Counted from the first letter of the stretch, positions 6,378-14,066 are shown. The stretch: 37,293 nucleotides of DNA from Burkholderiales bacterium (GCA_020851235.1 JADZDD010000030.1:1-37293); one strand, 5' to 3'. Numbers and translations are program-made. Notes: a model not told the origin generated them from the letters alone.

Positions 6378-6745
6378 GCGGCCTCCCGGTCGGGCTTGAA
6401 GGTGTCACCGGTGGGGATGCGCAACACGAGCGTCATGCGTGCGCCCGTAGACGGGTGCCGCAGGCGCAGCGTCTCGATGGCGAACGATAGGCGCGACAGG
6501 CGGTCCGGATCGGGTGCCCAACCCTGCTGCTCGAGCAGGCCGACCACGGTGTTGCGCTCGCGCAGCGCGGTGGCGAACGCGACGTTCACATAGAGGACCT
6601 TCTCCTCGCCCGGCTCGTCGAAGTGTGGGATCGATGGCACGCCGTGCAGACGCAACACGCGCGCGAAGTCACGGCGGGCGTGATCCCGGGCGGCGACCTG
6701 CTCGGGGGTGATCGTGGTTGGACGTGTCGTGCGTTGACGTTGCAT
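6374..6745 (-). CDS. first gene of the left operon, unknown
   Basis: The 123-residue product begins with a basic, Thr/Arg-rich stretch, then a helical segment (PEQVAARDHARRDFARVLRL) and mixed strand/helix. No known motif. The ATG at 6745 has a strong GGAGGGA site. It is the first gene after the operator pair at 6787-6835, the place where lambda has N, but it shows no clear arginine-rich N-like motif beyond its basic start. An antitermination role is a guess from position only. Confidence 0.65.
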   Translation of the reverse strand: MQRQRTTRPTTITPEQVAARDHARRDFARVLRLHGVPSIPHFDEPGEEKVLYVNVAFATALRERNTVVGLLEQQGWAPDPDRLSRLSFAIETLRLRHPSTGARMTLVLRIPTGDTFKPDREAA

Positions 6746-6786
6746 TGCTCCCTCCGTCCGCCGCGGTGGCGGTGTGTGAAGGAGAG

Positions 6787-6835
6787 TGCAGGAAAACCTG
6801 CATCAATGCAACAAAGAAATGCAGGAAAACCTGCA
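6787..6835. promoter_or_regulatory. paired operators in front of the left operon (OL-like)
   Basis: Two perfect copies of the palindrome TGCAGGAAAACCTGCA lie at 6787-6802 and 6820-6835, centres 33 bp apart (about three helical turns). The second extends symmetrically by two bases on each side. They stand 42 bp before the first gene of the leftward operon. The same palindrome and the same 33-bp spacing recur at 8094-8142 between the repressor and cro genes. These are therefore the likely binding sites of the phage repressor. I could not pick a convincing -35/-10 pair. Confidence 0.85.
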
Positions 6836-6875
6836 TTAACAGACGAACGGTCTAGCGCACCGTGGGGCGGAGAAG

Positions 6876-7523
6876 TCAGTTCTGGATGGTGGTCAGGATG
6901 CCGTTGCGGAAGTAGAGATAGTTTCCGCTGTCGTAAACCCACTGCTCGCGAACGCCATAGCTGGTCGTCGTCGTGTTGACGTGATGCGGCTTGCCCCACG
7001 AGCTGGCGAGCACTTCGTCTTGCGTCATGCCGATCCGTACGCCTTCCTTCCTGGCCCACTTCTTCTTCGTCTCGGCCTCGACGCCCTTGCTCGCCTGTTC
7101 ATAGGCAGCTCGGAAGTCCTTGTCTCCTACGTCGAAGTAGGGGTCTCCATAGGCCAACGCGGCTTCGTACTTTCGCGCCGCGACGAGGCGCCGCATTTCC
7201 GTCGTCACTTTCGCAGGACCGGCCGCAGCAAAGGCCCTTTCGCGTTCGAGTCGCTTCGCAGCAAGGGCGGCCTGTTCCTTCGCCAAGCGATCGGAAGCAG
7301 CGGAACTACTCGCGGCTGGCGTGGCGGTCACAGGGTGCTCGTACGGGTTCGTCCTATCGCCGAGCGATGACGTGACGATAGACAGCACAACCATGCCAGC
7401 TGCGGCACCCATGAACCACGCAAACACTGAGGTAGGTTGCTTGGGCTTCGCGCCGCACTGGGGGCACGCGGCGGCCTTCGTTGACACCTTGCCGCCGCAT
7501 TCCCTGCACGCGACAACGGCCAT
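6876..7523 (-). CDS. zinc-ribbon membrane protein in the rex position
   Basis: The 215-residue product has an N-terminal zinc ribbon (CRECGGKVSTKAAACPQCG, four Cys), one membrane helix (roughly residues 32-52), an Ala/Glu/Arg-rich coiled stretch, and a C-terminal domain resembling the BamE/SmpA kind (RIGMTQDEVLASSWGKP, then YGVREQWVYDSGNYLYFRNG). The predicted topology puts the zinc ribbon in the cytoplasm. The gene follows the repressor by 18 bases in the same direction, with GGAGG before its ATG, so it should be expressed in the lysogen. This is the place occupied by rexAB in lambda, which suggests superinfection exclusion or another moron function. Role inferred from position. Confidence 0.85.
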   Translation of the reverse strand: MAVVACRECGGKVSTKAAACPQCGAKPKQPTSVFAWFMGAAAGMVVLSIVTSSLGDRTNPYEHPVTATPAASSSAASDRLAKEQAALAAKRLERERAFAAAGPAKVTTEMRRLVAARKYEAALAYGDPYFDVGDKDFRAAYEQASKGVEAETKKKWARKEGVRIGMTQDEVLASSWGKPHHVNTTTTSYGVREQWVYDSGNYLYFRNGILTTIQN

Positions 7524-7541
7524 TACCGCTTGCCTCCGTCC

Positions 7542-8054
7542 TTAGGCGCCTTTCTGCGTCTTGGCGACGCACTTGCGCTTGGCGGCCGACTGCTTTCTGG
7601 CGGTGCCGGGAGCATTGTCTTGGAGACGGCCGCTCGACTCGATTGTCGCAACCGGGCCAACAGCGAAAGGCTTGCTAGGAGCGCGTCCGTCTCGTCCTTC
7701 TTCTCCATGTAGGGCCGCCATTTCTTTTAGTATGTGCGCTACCTCGGCTTTGGTGCGCCGTTGGATCTCGGCCTCCAACCAGTCGGCGTCTCCCAACGCC
7801 GCCCTCGTTGGAGGGGCTATTCCTGGAACAAGCAATTGCCATGCCTCCAAACCAAATGCCTGGGCTATGGCGTGGACGGTATCGACCGCCGGGGCAGACT
7901 CTCCCTTTACGATCGCCTTAATCGTCATGCGGCTGATGCCCGACGCCGTTTCGAGGCCGAGAAACGACCCTGTCTTCATCTTGTGATCGGCTGCGTAGGT
8001 CATCCACGCTTTGAGGTTGGCCTGTAGCACGGCCTTGGCTGATTTGTTCTCCAC
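7542..8054 (-). CDS. CI-type phage repressor
   Basis: The predicted 170-residue protein carries a helix-turn-helix near residues 28-60 (GISRMTIKAIVKGESAPAVD, then HAIAQAFGLEAWQLLVPG), a form common in phage repressors of proteobacteria. It has no S24 autoprotease domain, so RecA-driven self-cleavage is not expected and induction may use another route. The GTG at 8054 was chosen because it precedes the family-like start and leaves the operator pair upstream; the frame continues farther upstream but would then cover the operators. No strong ribosome-binding site is seen, so the start is not certain. It is divergent from cro. Confidence 0.85.
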   Translation of the reverse strand: MENKSAKAVLQANLKAWMTYAADHKMKTGSFLGLETASGISRMTIKAIVKGESAPAVDTVHAIAQAFGLEAWQLLVPGIAPPTRAALGDADWLEAEIQRRTKAEVAHILKEMAALHGEEGRDGRAPSKPFAVGPVATIESSGRLQDNAPGTARKQSAAKRKCVAKTQKGA

Positions 8055-8093
8055 GGGCCCATAAGGATGCCCCGGTGGCCGCTCGTCGGATAG

Positions 8094-8142
8094 TGAAGGC
8101 AAACCTGCATGCTCATCTTCCGCAAGTGCAGGTTTTCCTGCA
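8094..8142. promoter_or_regulatory. paired operators between cI and cro (OR-like)
   Basis: TGCAGGTTTTCCTGCA at 8127-8142 is a perfect inverted repeat, identical (on the other strand) to the left-operator sites. TGAAGGCAAACCTGCA at 8094-8109 matches the site at 14 of 16 positions. Their centres are 33 bp apart, exactly as in the left pair. They lie between the divergent cI and cro genes. The downstream site is only 11 bp from the cro ATG at 8154. Confidence 0.85.
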
Positions 8143-8153
8143 TCATATGACCC

Positions 8154-8375
8154 ATGACGACGATGTCCTTTGGCGATCTCGTGGAGCGTCTTAAGAACGC
8201 CCCGCATGGCGAACTGCGCCGTATCGAGCGCGAGACCGGCGTCAACTACGGAACCATTCGGGAAATCAAAGATGGTCAAACCAAGAACCCACGGTTGGAT
8301 ACGTTCAATGCGTTGGCGGATTGGTGCCAGCGCAACCCACTGACCTCCCCCGACCCCTCGCGCGAGGCTGCGTAG
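8154..8375 (+). CDS. Cro-like helix-turn-helix regulator
   Basis: This 73-residue protein has the pattern LVERLKNAPHGELRRIERET followed by GVNYGTIREIKDGQT and NPRLDTFNALADWC, a short helix-turn-helix domain like Cro or small XRE proteins. It is divergent from the repressor and its start is 11 bp from an operator, the classic Cro arrangement. The first ATG (8154) or the ATG at 8163 could be used; neither has a clear ribosome-binding site, so a leaderless or very short leader mRNA is possible. Confidence 0.8.
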   Translation: MTTMSFGDLVERLKNAPHGELRRIERETGVNYGTIREIKDGQTKNPRLDTFNALADWCQRNPLTSPDPSREAA

Positions 8376-8472
8376 ATGCTTCGACGGGTCGTTGGCGTGA
8401 GCGGGCGGGAAGCGATCGCGACGGCGAGCTGCGGCGCTGGGGTAACGGATGCGATGCGCGATCGTGTCCGGT

Positions 8473-8709
8473 TCACGATGACGCGGCTGGGGTGGATTCG
8501 CCCCACACGGCCCGCAGGATTCCTTGCAGGTGCTCTGCTGCGGCGCGTGCGGCGTCTTCTTCGTCCGCCGTCTCGATGACCTCTGTGCTCAGCCCTTCGA
8601 AGTTCTCGCGCAGACCAGGAACGTTGCGCAAGGCGCGCGCAACCGCAATGAGTAGGCAATCGTTGATGAGTACTTGCGCCTGTAGATGCAGAGCCACTTC
8701 TCTTTTCAT
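8473..8709 (-). CDS. 78-residue protein, unknown
   Basis: The ATG at 8709 has GGAAGG upstream. The product is helical (LHLQAQVLINDCLLIAVARA), then acidic and alanine-rich (TADEEDAARAAAEHLQGILR). It is the last of three small leftward genes that lie between cro and the rightward early genes, so it converges with cro. No family recognised. Confidence 0.65.
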   Translation of the reverse strand: MKREVALHLQAQVLINDCLLIAVARALRNVPGLRENFEGLSTEVIETADEEDAARAAAEHLQGILRAVWGESTPAASS

Positions 8710-8892
8710 GGCTACCTTCCTTTCCTTCGCATTGGTCGATTTGGTGCGACGCGTCGCGCTAGATCGAGCGTCGGCGACGCTCCTTGCGGAGGCGCTTCGG
8801 GATTATTTGTCGGAGGCCGCGTGATCGACCTCGCGATGACGCTGACGGCGGACACGCGCGCGGTCGACGCGACCCGTGAGGTGCTGCGGCGT

Positions 8893-9117
8893 CTAAAACT
8901 TGATCTTGACGTTGATCGTTTTCGTGAGGTCGCGCGTGAGCTTCTTGATGGCGGCATCCATCTTTTTGAGGCCGTCACCACCGACCGGGACGGTGGCACC
9001 GCACCCAGGACATCTGAACTTCTTGTCTCGATGAAGGCGAGCGAGCGCCTGCTTCGACTTCTTGCCGCAGCCGGGGCAAGTGACGTCGAGCTTGAACGAA
9101 TCAGGAATGCCAGCCAT
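8893..9117 (-). CDS. small zinc-ribbon protein
   Basis: The 74-residue product has two CPGCG knuckles (DVTCPGCGKKSKQALARL and KKFRCPGCGATVPVGGDG), a treble-clef-like zinc ribbon, then a basic helix (KKMDAAIKKLTRDLTKT). Binding of nucleic acid or a host protein is likely from this fold. The ATG at 9117 is preceded by GGAAGGAG. Alternative rightward frames over the same bases lack such motifs. Function unknown. Confidence 0.8.
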   Translation of the reverse strand: MAGIPDSFKLDVTCPGCGKKSKQALARLHRDKKFRCPGCGATVPVGGDGLKKMDAAIKKLTRDLTKTINVKIKF

Positions 9118-9271
9118 GGATAGCTCCTTCCTTGTTGTGGTGGATCGGGTCGCACTGACCATCCTAGCAGGGGAGGGGCGTCCACCCATCTCCAGGCTCC
9201 TTCTCGGTGGATTGTCGACATGAGCGGCTGGATCGATCCAACGCGCGAGCGCGCGGCGTATGTCGCAGCGA

Positions 9272-9499
9272 TCAGGTCAGCGCTTTCACCCAGCGCTCGA
9301 TCTCGTTCAGTCCGTCCAGCCATGCATCCGAAGCGGGTGAAAAGGTGATCGCGGTGCGCACGCTCTCGATTCGCTCCAGCGATTCCTGCCGGAAGTCGTT
9401 CGGATCGAGCAACAGATGGGCGATTCCGAGGACGACTGCCTGCAATGCCTCGATTTGGCCTTGCACGTACTGCGGATCGTCGATGCGACGCTGTGGCAT
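9272..9499 (-). CDS. 75-residue protein, unknown
   Basis: The ATG at 9499 follows a strong AGGAGGG. The protein is mostly helical (GQIEALQAVVLGIAHLLLDP, then a FRQESLERIESVRTA helix). I recall similar small proteins in other prophages but cannot name a function. It leads the short leftward cluster, whose promoter should lie around 9510-9610, next to the inverted repeat at 9611-9627. Confidence 0.7.
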   Translation of the reverse strand: MPQRRIDDPQYVQGQIEALQAVVLGIAHLLLDPNDFRQESLERIESVRTAITFSPASDAWLDGLNEIERWVKALT

Positions 9500-9600
9500 G
9501 GCAAGCCCTCCTGTGTGGGGTGGTGGTGGGGACCCTCATTCTGCACGGGAGGCGTTTGCTGTCCACGCCGGCAGTCTCTTTTTTTGCCCGCAGCAGATCA

Positions 9601-9627
9601 CCCCTAATCGCCCCTAAAAATTAGGGG
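9601..9627. promoter_or_regulatory. CCCCTAA repeats, inverted repeat between divergent genes
   Basis: CCCCTAA occurs directly repeated at 9601-9607 and 9611-9617 (10 bp apart), and inverted as TTAGGGG at 9621-9627, giving a 7-bp stem around AAA. The element lies 9 bp before the ATG at 9637 and in the divergent interval with the leftward cluster. It may be an operator for both, perhaps of a phage regulator other than the repressor. It is too close to the start to be a normal terminator. Confidence 0.55.
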
Positions 9628-9636
9628 GATGCCGGA

Positions 9637-10002
9637 ATGAAGCTCTTCTACGACGACGAATTCGAGGCCATCCGCGAGGCGATTGCCTCATCGGACCACG
9701 AGTTCAAGGAGGTCGCCTGTCACCTCTGGCCGAGTCGCAAGCCGGAATCGGCGTACGCGCGCCTGAAGGCGTGCCTGAACGAAACGAAGGACGAGCGTCT
9801 TACGTTCGGCGAGATCGTCGAGATCTGCCGTTTCTGCGACCGCTACGACCCGTTGTACTTCATGTGCGACCAGGTGTCGCACGATCGCCCGAAGCCCATT
9901 GCCAAAGAGGACGAGCTCGCCCGGCTGCTGCGTGAATACCTCGCTGCACGGATGGCCACCGAGCGGCTCGGACCACAGATCGAGCGGCTGCGGACGGCAT
10001 GA
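9637..10002 (+). CDS. phage regulatory protein, possibly CII-like
   Basis: The 121-residue protein (HEFKEVACHLWPSRKPESAY, then RLKACLNETKDERLTFGEIV) resembles regulators found first in the rightward early operon of many proteobacterial prophages, sometimes annotated as CII-family proteins. Two regions could form a helix-turn-helix. It leads a run of coupled genes and would follow the switch in the lytic direction. The assignment is from sequence style and position and is not firm. Confidence 0.65.
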   Translation: MKLFYDDEFEAIREAIASSDHEFKEVACHLWPSRKPESAYARLKACLNETKDERLTFGEIVEICRFCDRYDPLYFMCDQVSHDRPKPIAKEDELARLLREYLAARMATERLGPQIERLRTA

Positions 10003-10205
10003 GCTTCGACGGCATCGCGGATCTGCGGCCCGACGTGGAGTACGTCGAAGTCACGACGGTCGGGTCGTCCGAGCGGCAATTCATCGCGAGGGACCGCGCG
10101 CCGTCATGCCCAATGCCAGAGCTGCGCGAGTTGCGTTGCGCCTACTGCGGCCGGCGGGTCGCGCCGACCCGCGGCAACTGCGTCGGCTGTGGAGCGCCCC
10201 TGTGA
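9999..10205 (+). CDS. small protein with C-terminal zinc ribbon
   Basis: The ATG overlaps the upstream stop as ATGA. The 68-residue product ends in CAYCGRRVAPTRGNCVGCGA, a four-Cys zinc ribbon, after a non-distinctive N-terminal half. Nucleic-acid or protein binding is likely from the fold; the role is unknown. Confidence 0.7.
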   Translation: MSFDGIADLRPDVEYVEVTTVGSSERQFIARDRAPSCPMPELRELRCAYCGRRVAPTRGNCVGCGAPL

Positions 10206-10579
10206 CCCTCTTCGAGATCAACCTTCGGCTCCCGCCGGAGTTCTTCGACGCGGTGAACCGCGTCATCACCGCCATCAACCTCACCCGTCAGGAGTTCACC
10301 ATGAAAGTCCAGGAAGCGATCGATGCCATCAACCAGGTCGGCGACGAGCAGGCCGCCGCCAAGGACGTGCTGCTGCAGGAGGTTGCCAAGGTCGGCGATG
10401 CCGTGAATGGCCTCGAACAGCAGCTGCGTGACGCCCTCGAGGGTGCGCTCTCCGCGGAGCAGGAGGCGGCCGTCAACGCTGCCCTCGAGCGGTTCCGCGG
10501 CAACACGCAGGCGATCACGGATGCGGCGGCCGCCGTGAAGGCGGGTACCGACGACGCGACGGACGGGACGTCGACCTGA
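10202..10579 (+). CDS. helical coiled-coil protein, unknown
   Basis: The GTG at 10202 overlaps the previous stop as GTGA and gives 125 residues. After a short N-terminal strand (LFEINLRLPPEFFDAVNRVI) the protein is predicted helical and coiled-coil with Ala/Gln/Glu heptads (LEQQLRDALEGALSAEQEAA). An internal ATG at 10301 has AGGAG six bases upstream, so a 92-residue shorter product may also be made. No family recognised. Confidence 0.7.
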   Translation: MTLFEINLRLPPEFFDAVNRVITAINLTRQEFTMKVQEAIDAINQVGDEQAAAKDVLLQEVAKVGDAVNGLEQQLRDALEGALSAEQEAAVNAALERFRGNTQAITDAAAAVKAGTDDATDGTST

Positions 10580-10654
10580 CGCGGTTTAACGGTAAGGGAC
10601 CCCGGGAGCCGGGAGCTCTCGGGGATGCGTCATCGATACATCGGATTGCCCACG

Positions 10655-10804
10655 ATGAAGACCATTTCGCTCGACGCGCCGGCGTGCCATCGGCGCGGTG
10701 CCGGCGTGCGCGCCTGCATGCGCACGACACGCCGGCAGATCATCCTGAAGAAGCGTGCGGCGGACGCGCGCGATGCGCGCCAGGCCGCGAGGAGTCGCAC
10801 CTGA
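10655..10804 (+). CDS. 49-residue basic protein, unknown
   Basis: Very Arg-rich (ACMRTTRRQIILKKRAADAR) and likely helical. The stop overlaps the next start as TGATG, which is the main support. No recognisable family and no clear ribosome-binding site. Confidence 0.4.
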   Translation: MKTISLDAPACHRRGAGVRACMRTTRRQIILKKRAADARDARQAARSRT

Positions 10805-11214
10805 TGGCGGCGTCGCGACGTGGTGCGCGTCCCCTCACGGCGGGCGACAACTTCACGCTCGAGCACGGCGTTCGTGGTAGCGCGGGTTCCGGAGGGGCGT
10901 GGCGCACGGACATCGGTGCTTCGCTGCCGCCGGGCCAGGTCGATACCATCCTTGAGGAAGCCCAGGACATCGTCTACGGCGACCGCGAGCAGACGCATGG
11001 CGATCCCGGTAGGAACCTGCGGGCCATCGCGGCCATGTGGTCGCCCGTATTCGGCGTGACCGTCACCGAGCAGCAGGTCGTCATGGCGATGATCCTGCTC
11101 AAGGTCGCGCGCGCCATCAACATGCCGGCGCATCGCGATCACTGGCGGGACATCGCGGGCTACGTCGCGCTCGCCGAACGTGCGGGCCACATTGCGACGG
11201 AGGGCAAGTCGTGA
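10804..11214 (+). CDS. DUF6378-like phage protein
   Basis: The 136-residue protein contains ILEEAQDIVYGDREQTHGDP, then a helical part with MAMILLKVARAINMPAHRDH and DIAGYVALAERAG, the conserved pattern of the DUF6378 family of phage proteins, which often sit among replication genes. Their biochemical role is not established. The first 40 residues are low in conservation. Its stop overlaps the next start as GTGA. Confidence 0.8.
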   Translation: MAASRRGARPLTAGDNFTLEHGVRGSAGSGGAWRTDIGASLPPGQVDTILEEAQDIVYGDREQTHGDPGRNLRAIAAMWSPVFGVTVTEQQVVMAMILLKVARAINMPAHRDHWRDIAGYVALAERAGHIATEGKS

Positions 11215-11582
11215 GCCTGGCGCGCATCGACGAGCTCACGCGCGAGATTGCGGCGCTCGAAGCGCGCTTGCGGCCCTTGGTGCGAGAGCGGGCGAATCTG
11301 CGGCGGTCAGTAGCCAAGGTGGGCAAACCGCTCTCCGACGCGCACCGGCAGGCGCTGCGCAAACCGCGCCGCCCGAGGCGCCAAGCGGCGCCCGTGCAGG
11401 CCTCGCAGCGATCCGCGCAGGTACTGAAGCCGCCGACCGGCGGTGCACCGTCTCCTGCGTTGTCGCCCGGCCGCCTGGCGCGGCTGGAGGCGACGGAGCG
11501 GGAGTCCGACGAGGAGCGGGCAGCGACGTGCGATTCCGACGTCGTGCGTGGCGCGCGCATCGTCAAGGGGAGGCGCTACTGA
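11211..11582 (+). CDS. coiled-coil protein with basic linker, unknown
   Basis: The 123-residue protein begins with a helical coiled-coil (RIDELTREIAALEARLRPLV), followed by a basic, Pro-rich, probably disordered middle and an acidic patch. The GTG at 11211 overlaps the previous stop. It lies before the primase-helicase in the same direction. No enzyme motif. Confidence 0.6.
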   Translation: MSLARIDELTREIAALEARLRPLVRERANLRRSVAKVGKPLSDAHRQALRKPRRPRRQAAPVQASQRSAQVLKPPTGGAPSPALSPGRLARLEATERESDEERAATCDSDVVRGARIVKGRRY

Positions 11583-11679
11583 ATGATGCCACCTTGGGAC
11601 GGTGTCGAGCGAAGGGTCGCCCGGAGACTCTCGGTGAGTCTGTCCGGATCGCGATGGCCGCGGTAGGAGACCCGCGCAC

Positions 11680-14064
11680 ATGGCATCTCGCAGGGGGGGC
11701 GGGAGGATCGACTTCCAGCTCGTCGCGGCTGCAGCCCTGGCGGCGCTGGAATCGTTGCTCGCGGAATGGTTGCCGACTGGCCGCCGTGAGGGGCACGAAT
11801 ACAAGGCGCTCAACCCCACCCGTGCCGACAGCCGCGAGGGATCGTTCTCGATCAACCTCAACAGCGGCGCGTGGGCTGATTTCGCAACAGACGACAAGGG
11901 TGGCGATCCGATCTCGCTGTACGCGTACCTGCAGGGGATTACCCAGGGCGAGGCGGCGCGTCGTCTCGCCGAGCGGCTGGGCATTGCAGACACCTCGCGC
12001 GCCCAGCGCCTGCGGATTGACGTCCCTGCAGCTGCGCCCTCCGGAGCCGAGCCCACCGATACGGCTGGCGGGGCCGGGCCGCGGCTGGTCTCGCGCACCG
12101 AGTGGGTGCCCGTCATGCCCATTCCGGCGAGTGCCGGCGAGATTCCGAAAGCGCACATCAAGCGCGGGAAGCCCGAGTGCTTCTGGGAGTACCGCAATGG
12201 TGCCGGCGAGCTGCTCGGCATCGTCTACCGCTTCAAGACAAGCGCCGGCGGCAAGGAGATCCTGCCATGCGTGTGGGCGCGTCACTTGCGCTCCGGCGCG
12301 CAGGAGTGGCGCTGGTTGGCGTTTCCCGACCCGCGGCCGCTGTACGGCCTGGACAAGCTCGCCGGCGACGGTCCCGTGCTCGTCGTCGAGGGCGAGAAAT
12401 GCGTGGATGCCGCGCGCGGGGTGGTGCCCTCGTCATGGTCGGTCGTCACCTGGCCCAGCGGTGCACGCGCGGTGCACAAGGCGGACTGGACGCCGCTGCG
12501 GGGACGCAAGATCGTGGTGTGGCCCGATTGCGATGCGCAGTGCGACAAGTCCGGCGCGATGCTGCCGGACGCGAAGCAGCCGGGCATCCGCGCTGCGGAG
12601 GAGGTGGCTGCCATCCTCGGCAAGCTCGCCTGCCAGGTACGCGTGGTGCGCATTCCTGCCCCCGGCGCGAAGCCGGAGGGTTGGGATGTCGCCGACGCGA
12701 TCGCCGACGGCTGGACGGCCGCCCACGTGCGCCAGTTCATCGCTGCCAACCTGCGGGAGCCGGCGCGAGCGGATGGTTCCATACCCCTCGACCAGGCTGC
12801 GCCGCTCGACGCGGAGTGGCGCAAGGACCTGGCCTACGACGATCGCGGGCGGCTGCTGGCCGGCGTCCCGAACGCGTTCCTCGTGCTCACGAATCGGGCC
12901 GAGTGGGCGGGCGTGCTCGCGTTCGACGAGTTCGCCCAGCGCCCCATCAAGCGCTTTCCTCCACCGTATACGCGGGGCGTGGCGGGGGACTGGGAAGCGA
13001 TGGACGACTCGATGACCATGATGTGGCTCGCGCAGCGTGCGGGGATGCCGAAGATGTCGACGGCGGCCGCGGCGGAGGCAGCCGAGATGGCGGCTCGCGT
13101 CGCGTCGTTCGATCCCGTGCGCGCCGAGTTCGAGGCTCTGCGATGGGACGGGATCGATCGACTGGATCACTGGCTGATCGACTATTTCGGGGCGCCCGAC
13201 ACGCCGTACGTGCGGATGGTCGGCCGGATGTGGCTCACGGGGATCGCGAAGCGTGTATTCGAGCCGGGCTGCAAGTTCGACTACATGCCGATCCTCGAGG
13301 GCCCGCAGGGCCGCGGCAAGTCGAGCGCGCTTGCCATCCTCGCGGGGGAGGCGCACTTCGGCAACACCGTATTCGTGATGGGTGACAAGGACTCGATGGC
13401 CGTCATCCAGGGCAAGCTCATCTACGAGATCGCCGAGCTCGACAGCTTCAACAAGGCGGATGCGACGCGGGTGAAGGCGTTCGTCACGAACCAGATCGAT
13501 GAATTCCGGCCGCCCTACGGTCGTCGCGTCGTGCGCATGCCGCGGCGCGTGGTCCTGGTCGGCACCACCAATCAGTACGAGTACTTCAAAGACAACACCG
13601 GCAATCGGCGCTTCTGGCCGATCAAGGTCATCGAGCAGATCAACCTCGATGGTCTGGCGGCCGCGCGTGCGCAGTTGCTGGCTGAGGCTGTCGTCAGGTA
13701 TCGCGCTGGTGAGCGCTGCTACCCCACGCGCGAAGAGCAGGAAGAGCACTTCACGCCGGAGCAGGATGCGCGGGAGATCGGCGATGCGTGGGAAGACGCG
13801 ATCTATCGCTGGCTCAACACGCCGCACGACATTGATGGCTTGCCGCAGGCTGTATCCGCATACGACGTGCTCGTCAAGGCGTTGCATGTCGATGCGGGCA
13901 AGATTACAAAGGAGATGACGATTCGCGTGGGATTCGCGATGCGCAAGCTAGGTTGGCACCGAATGGAGCGGCGGGGACAAAATCCACGTTACGTGTACGA
14001 GCGGCCGAAGAAATCCGCACATGACACGGCGACCCCCGATGACATCGCCGGAGTGCCGTTTTGA
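11680..14064 (+). CDS. primase-helicase, VirE/D5-like
   Basis: The 794-residue protein combines an N-terminal primase part and a C-terminal helicase. Around residue 233 the TOPRIM-like VLVVEGEKCVDAA appears, and near 279 the VVWPDCDAQC acidic motif. The C-terminal half is of the virulence-associated E kind: LRWDGIDRLDHWLIDYFGAP, the Walker A GPQGRGKSS near 541-549, KLIYEIAELDSFNKADATRV and VVLVGTTNQYEYFKDNTGNR. It should start and unwind DNA at the phage origin. The ATG at 11680 has TAGGAG ten bases upstream. The repeat array just downstream is the probable target of replication proteins. Confidence 0.93.
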   Translation: MASRRGGGRIDFQLVAAAALAALESLLAEWLPTGRREGHEYKALNPTRADSREGSFSINLNSGAWADFATDDKGGDPISLYAYLQGITQGEAARRLAERLGIADTSRAQRLRIDVPAAAPSGAEPTDTAGGAGPRLVSRTEWVPVMPIPASAGEIPKAHIKRGKPECFWEYRNGAGELLGIVYRFKTSAGGKEILPCVWARHLRSGAQEWRWLAFPDPRPLYGLDKLAGDGPVLVVEGEKCVDAARGVVPSSWSVVTWPSGARAVHKADWTPLRGRKIVVWPDCDAQCDKSGAMLPDAKQPGIRAAEEVAAILGKLACQVRVVRIPAPGAKPEGWDVADAIADGWTAAHVRQFIAANLREPARADGSIPLDQAAPLDAEWRKDLAYDDRGRLLAGVPNAFLVLTNRAEWAGVLAFDEFAQRPIKRFPPPYTRGVAGDWEAMDDSMTMMWLAQRAGMPKMSTAAAAEAAEMAARVASFDPVRAEFEALRWDGIDRLDHWLIDYFGAPDTPYVRMVGRMWLTGIAKRVFEPGCKFDYMPILEGPQGRGKSSALAILAGEAHFGNTVFVMGDKDSMAVIQGKLIYEIAELDSFNKADATRVKAFVTNQIDEFRPPYGRRVVRMPRRVVLVGTTNQYEYFKDNTGNRRFWPIKVIEQINLDGLAAARAQLLAEAVVRYRAGERCYPTREEQEEHFTPEQDAREIGDAWEDAIYRWLNTPHDIDGLPQAVSAYDVLVKALHVDAGKITKEMTIRVGFAMRKLGWHRMERRGQNPRYVYERPKKSAHDTATPDDIAGVPF

Positions 14065-14066
14065 TG

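Noticed and set aside
8376-8579. Rightward 67-residue frame after cro
   Set aside because: No ribosome-binding site, Arg-rich shadow-like composition, and it runs into the opposite gene at 8473-8709.
8709-9123. Two rightward frames (8709-8824 and 8821-9123) with a GTGA overlap
   Set aside because: They are opposite a zinc-ribbon gene with a strong ribosome-binding site; no motif on the plus strand. The 38-residue frame remains possible but not supported.
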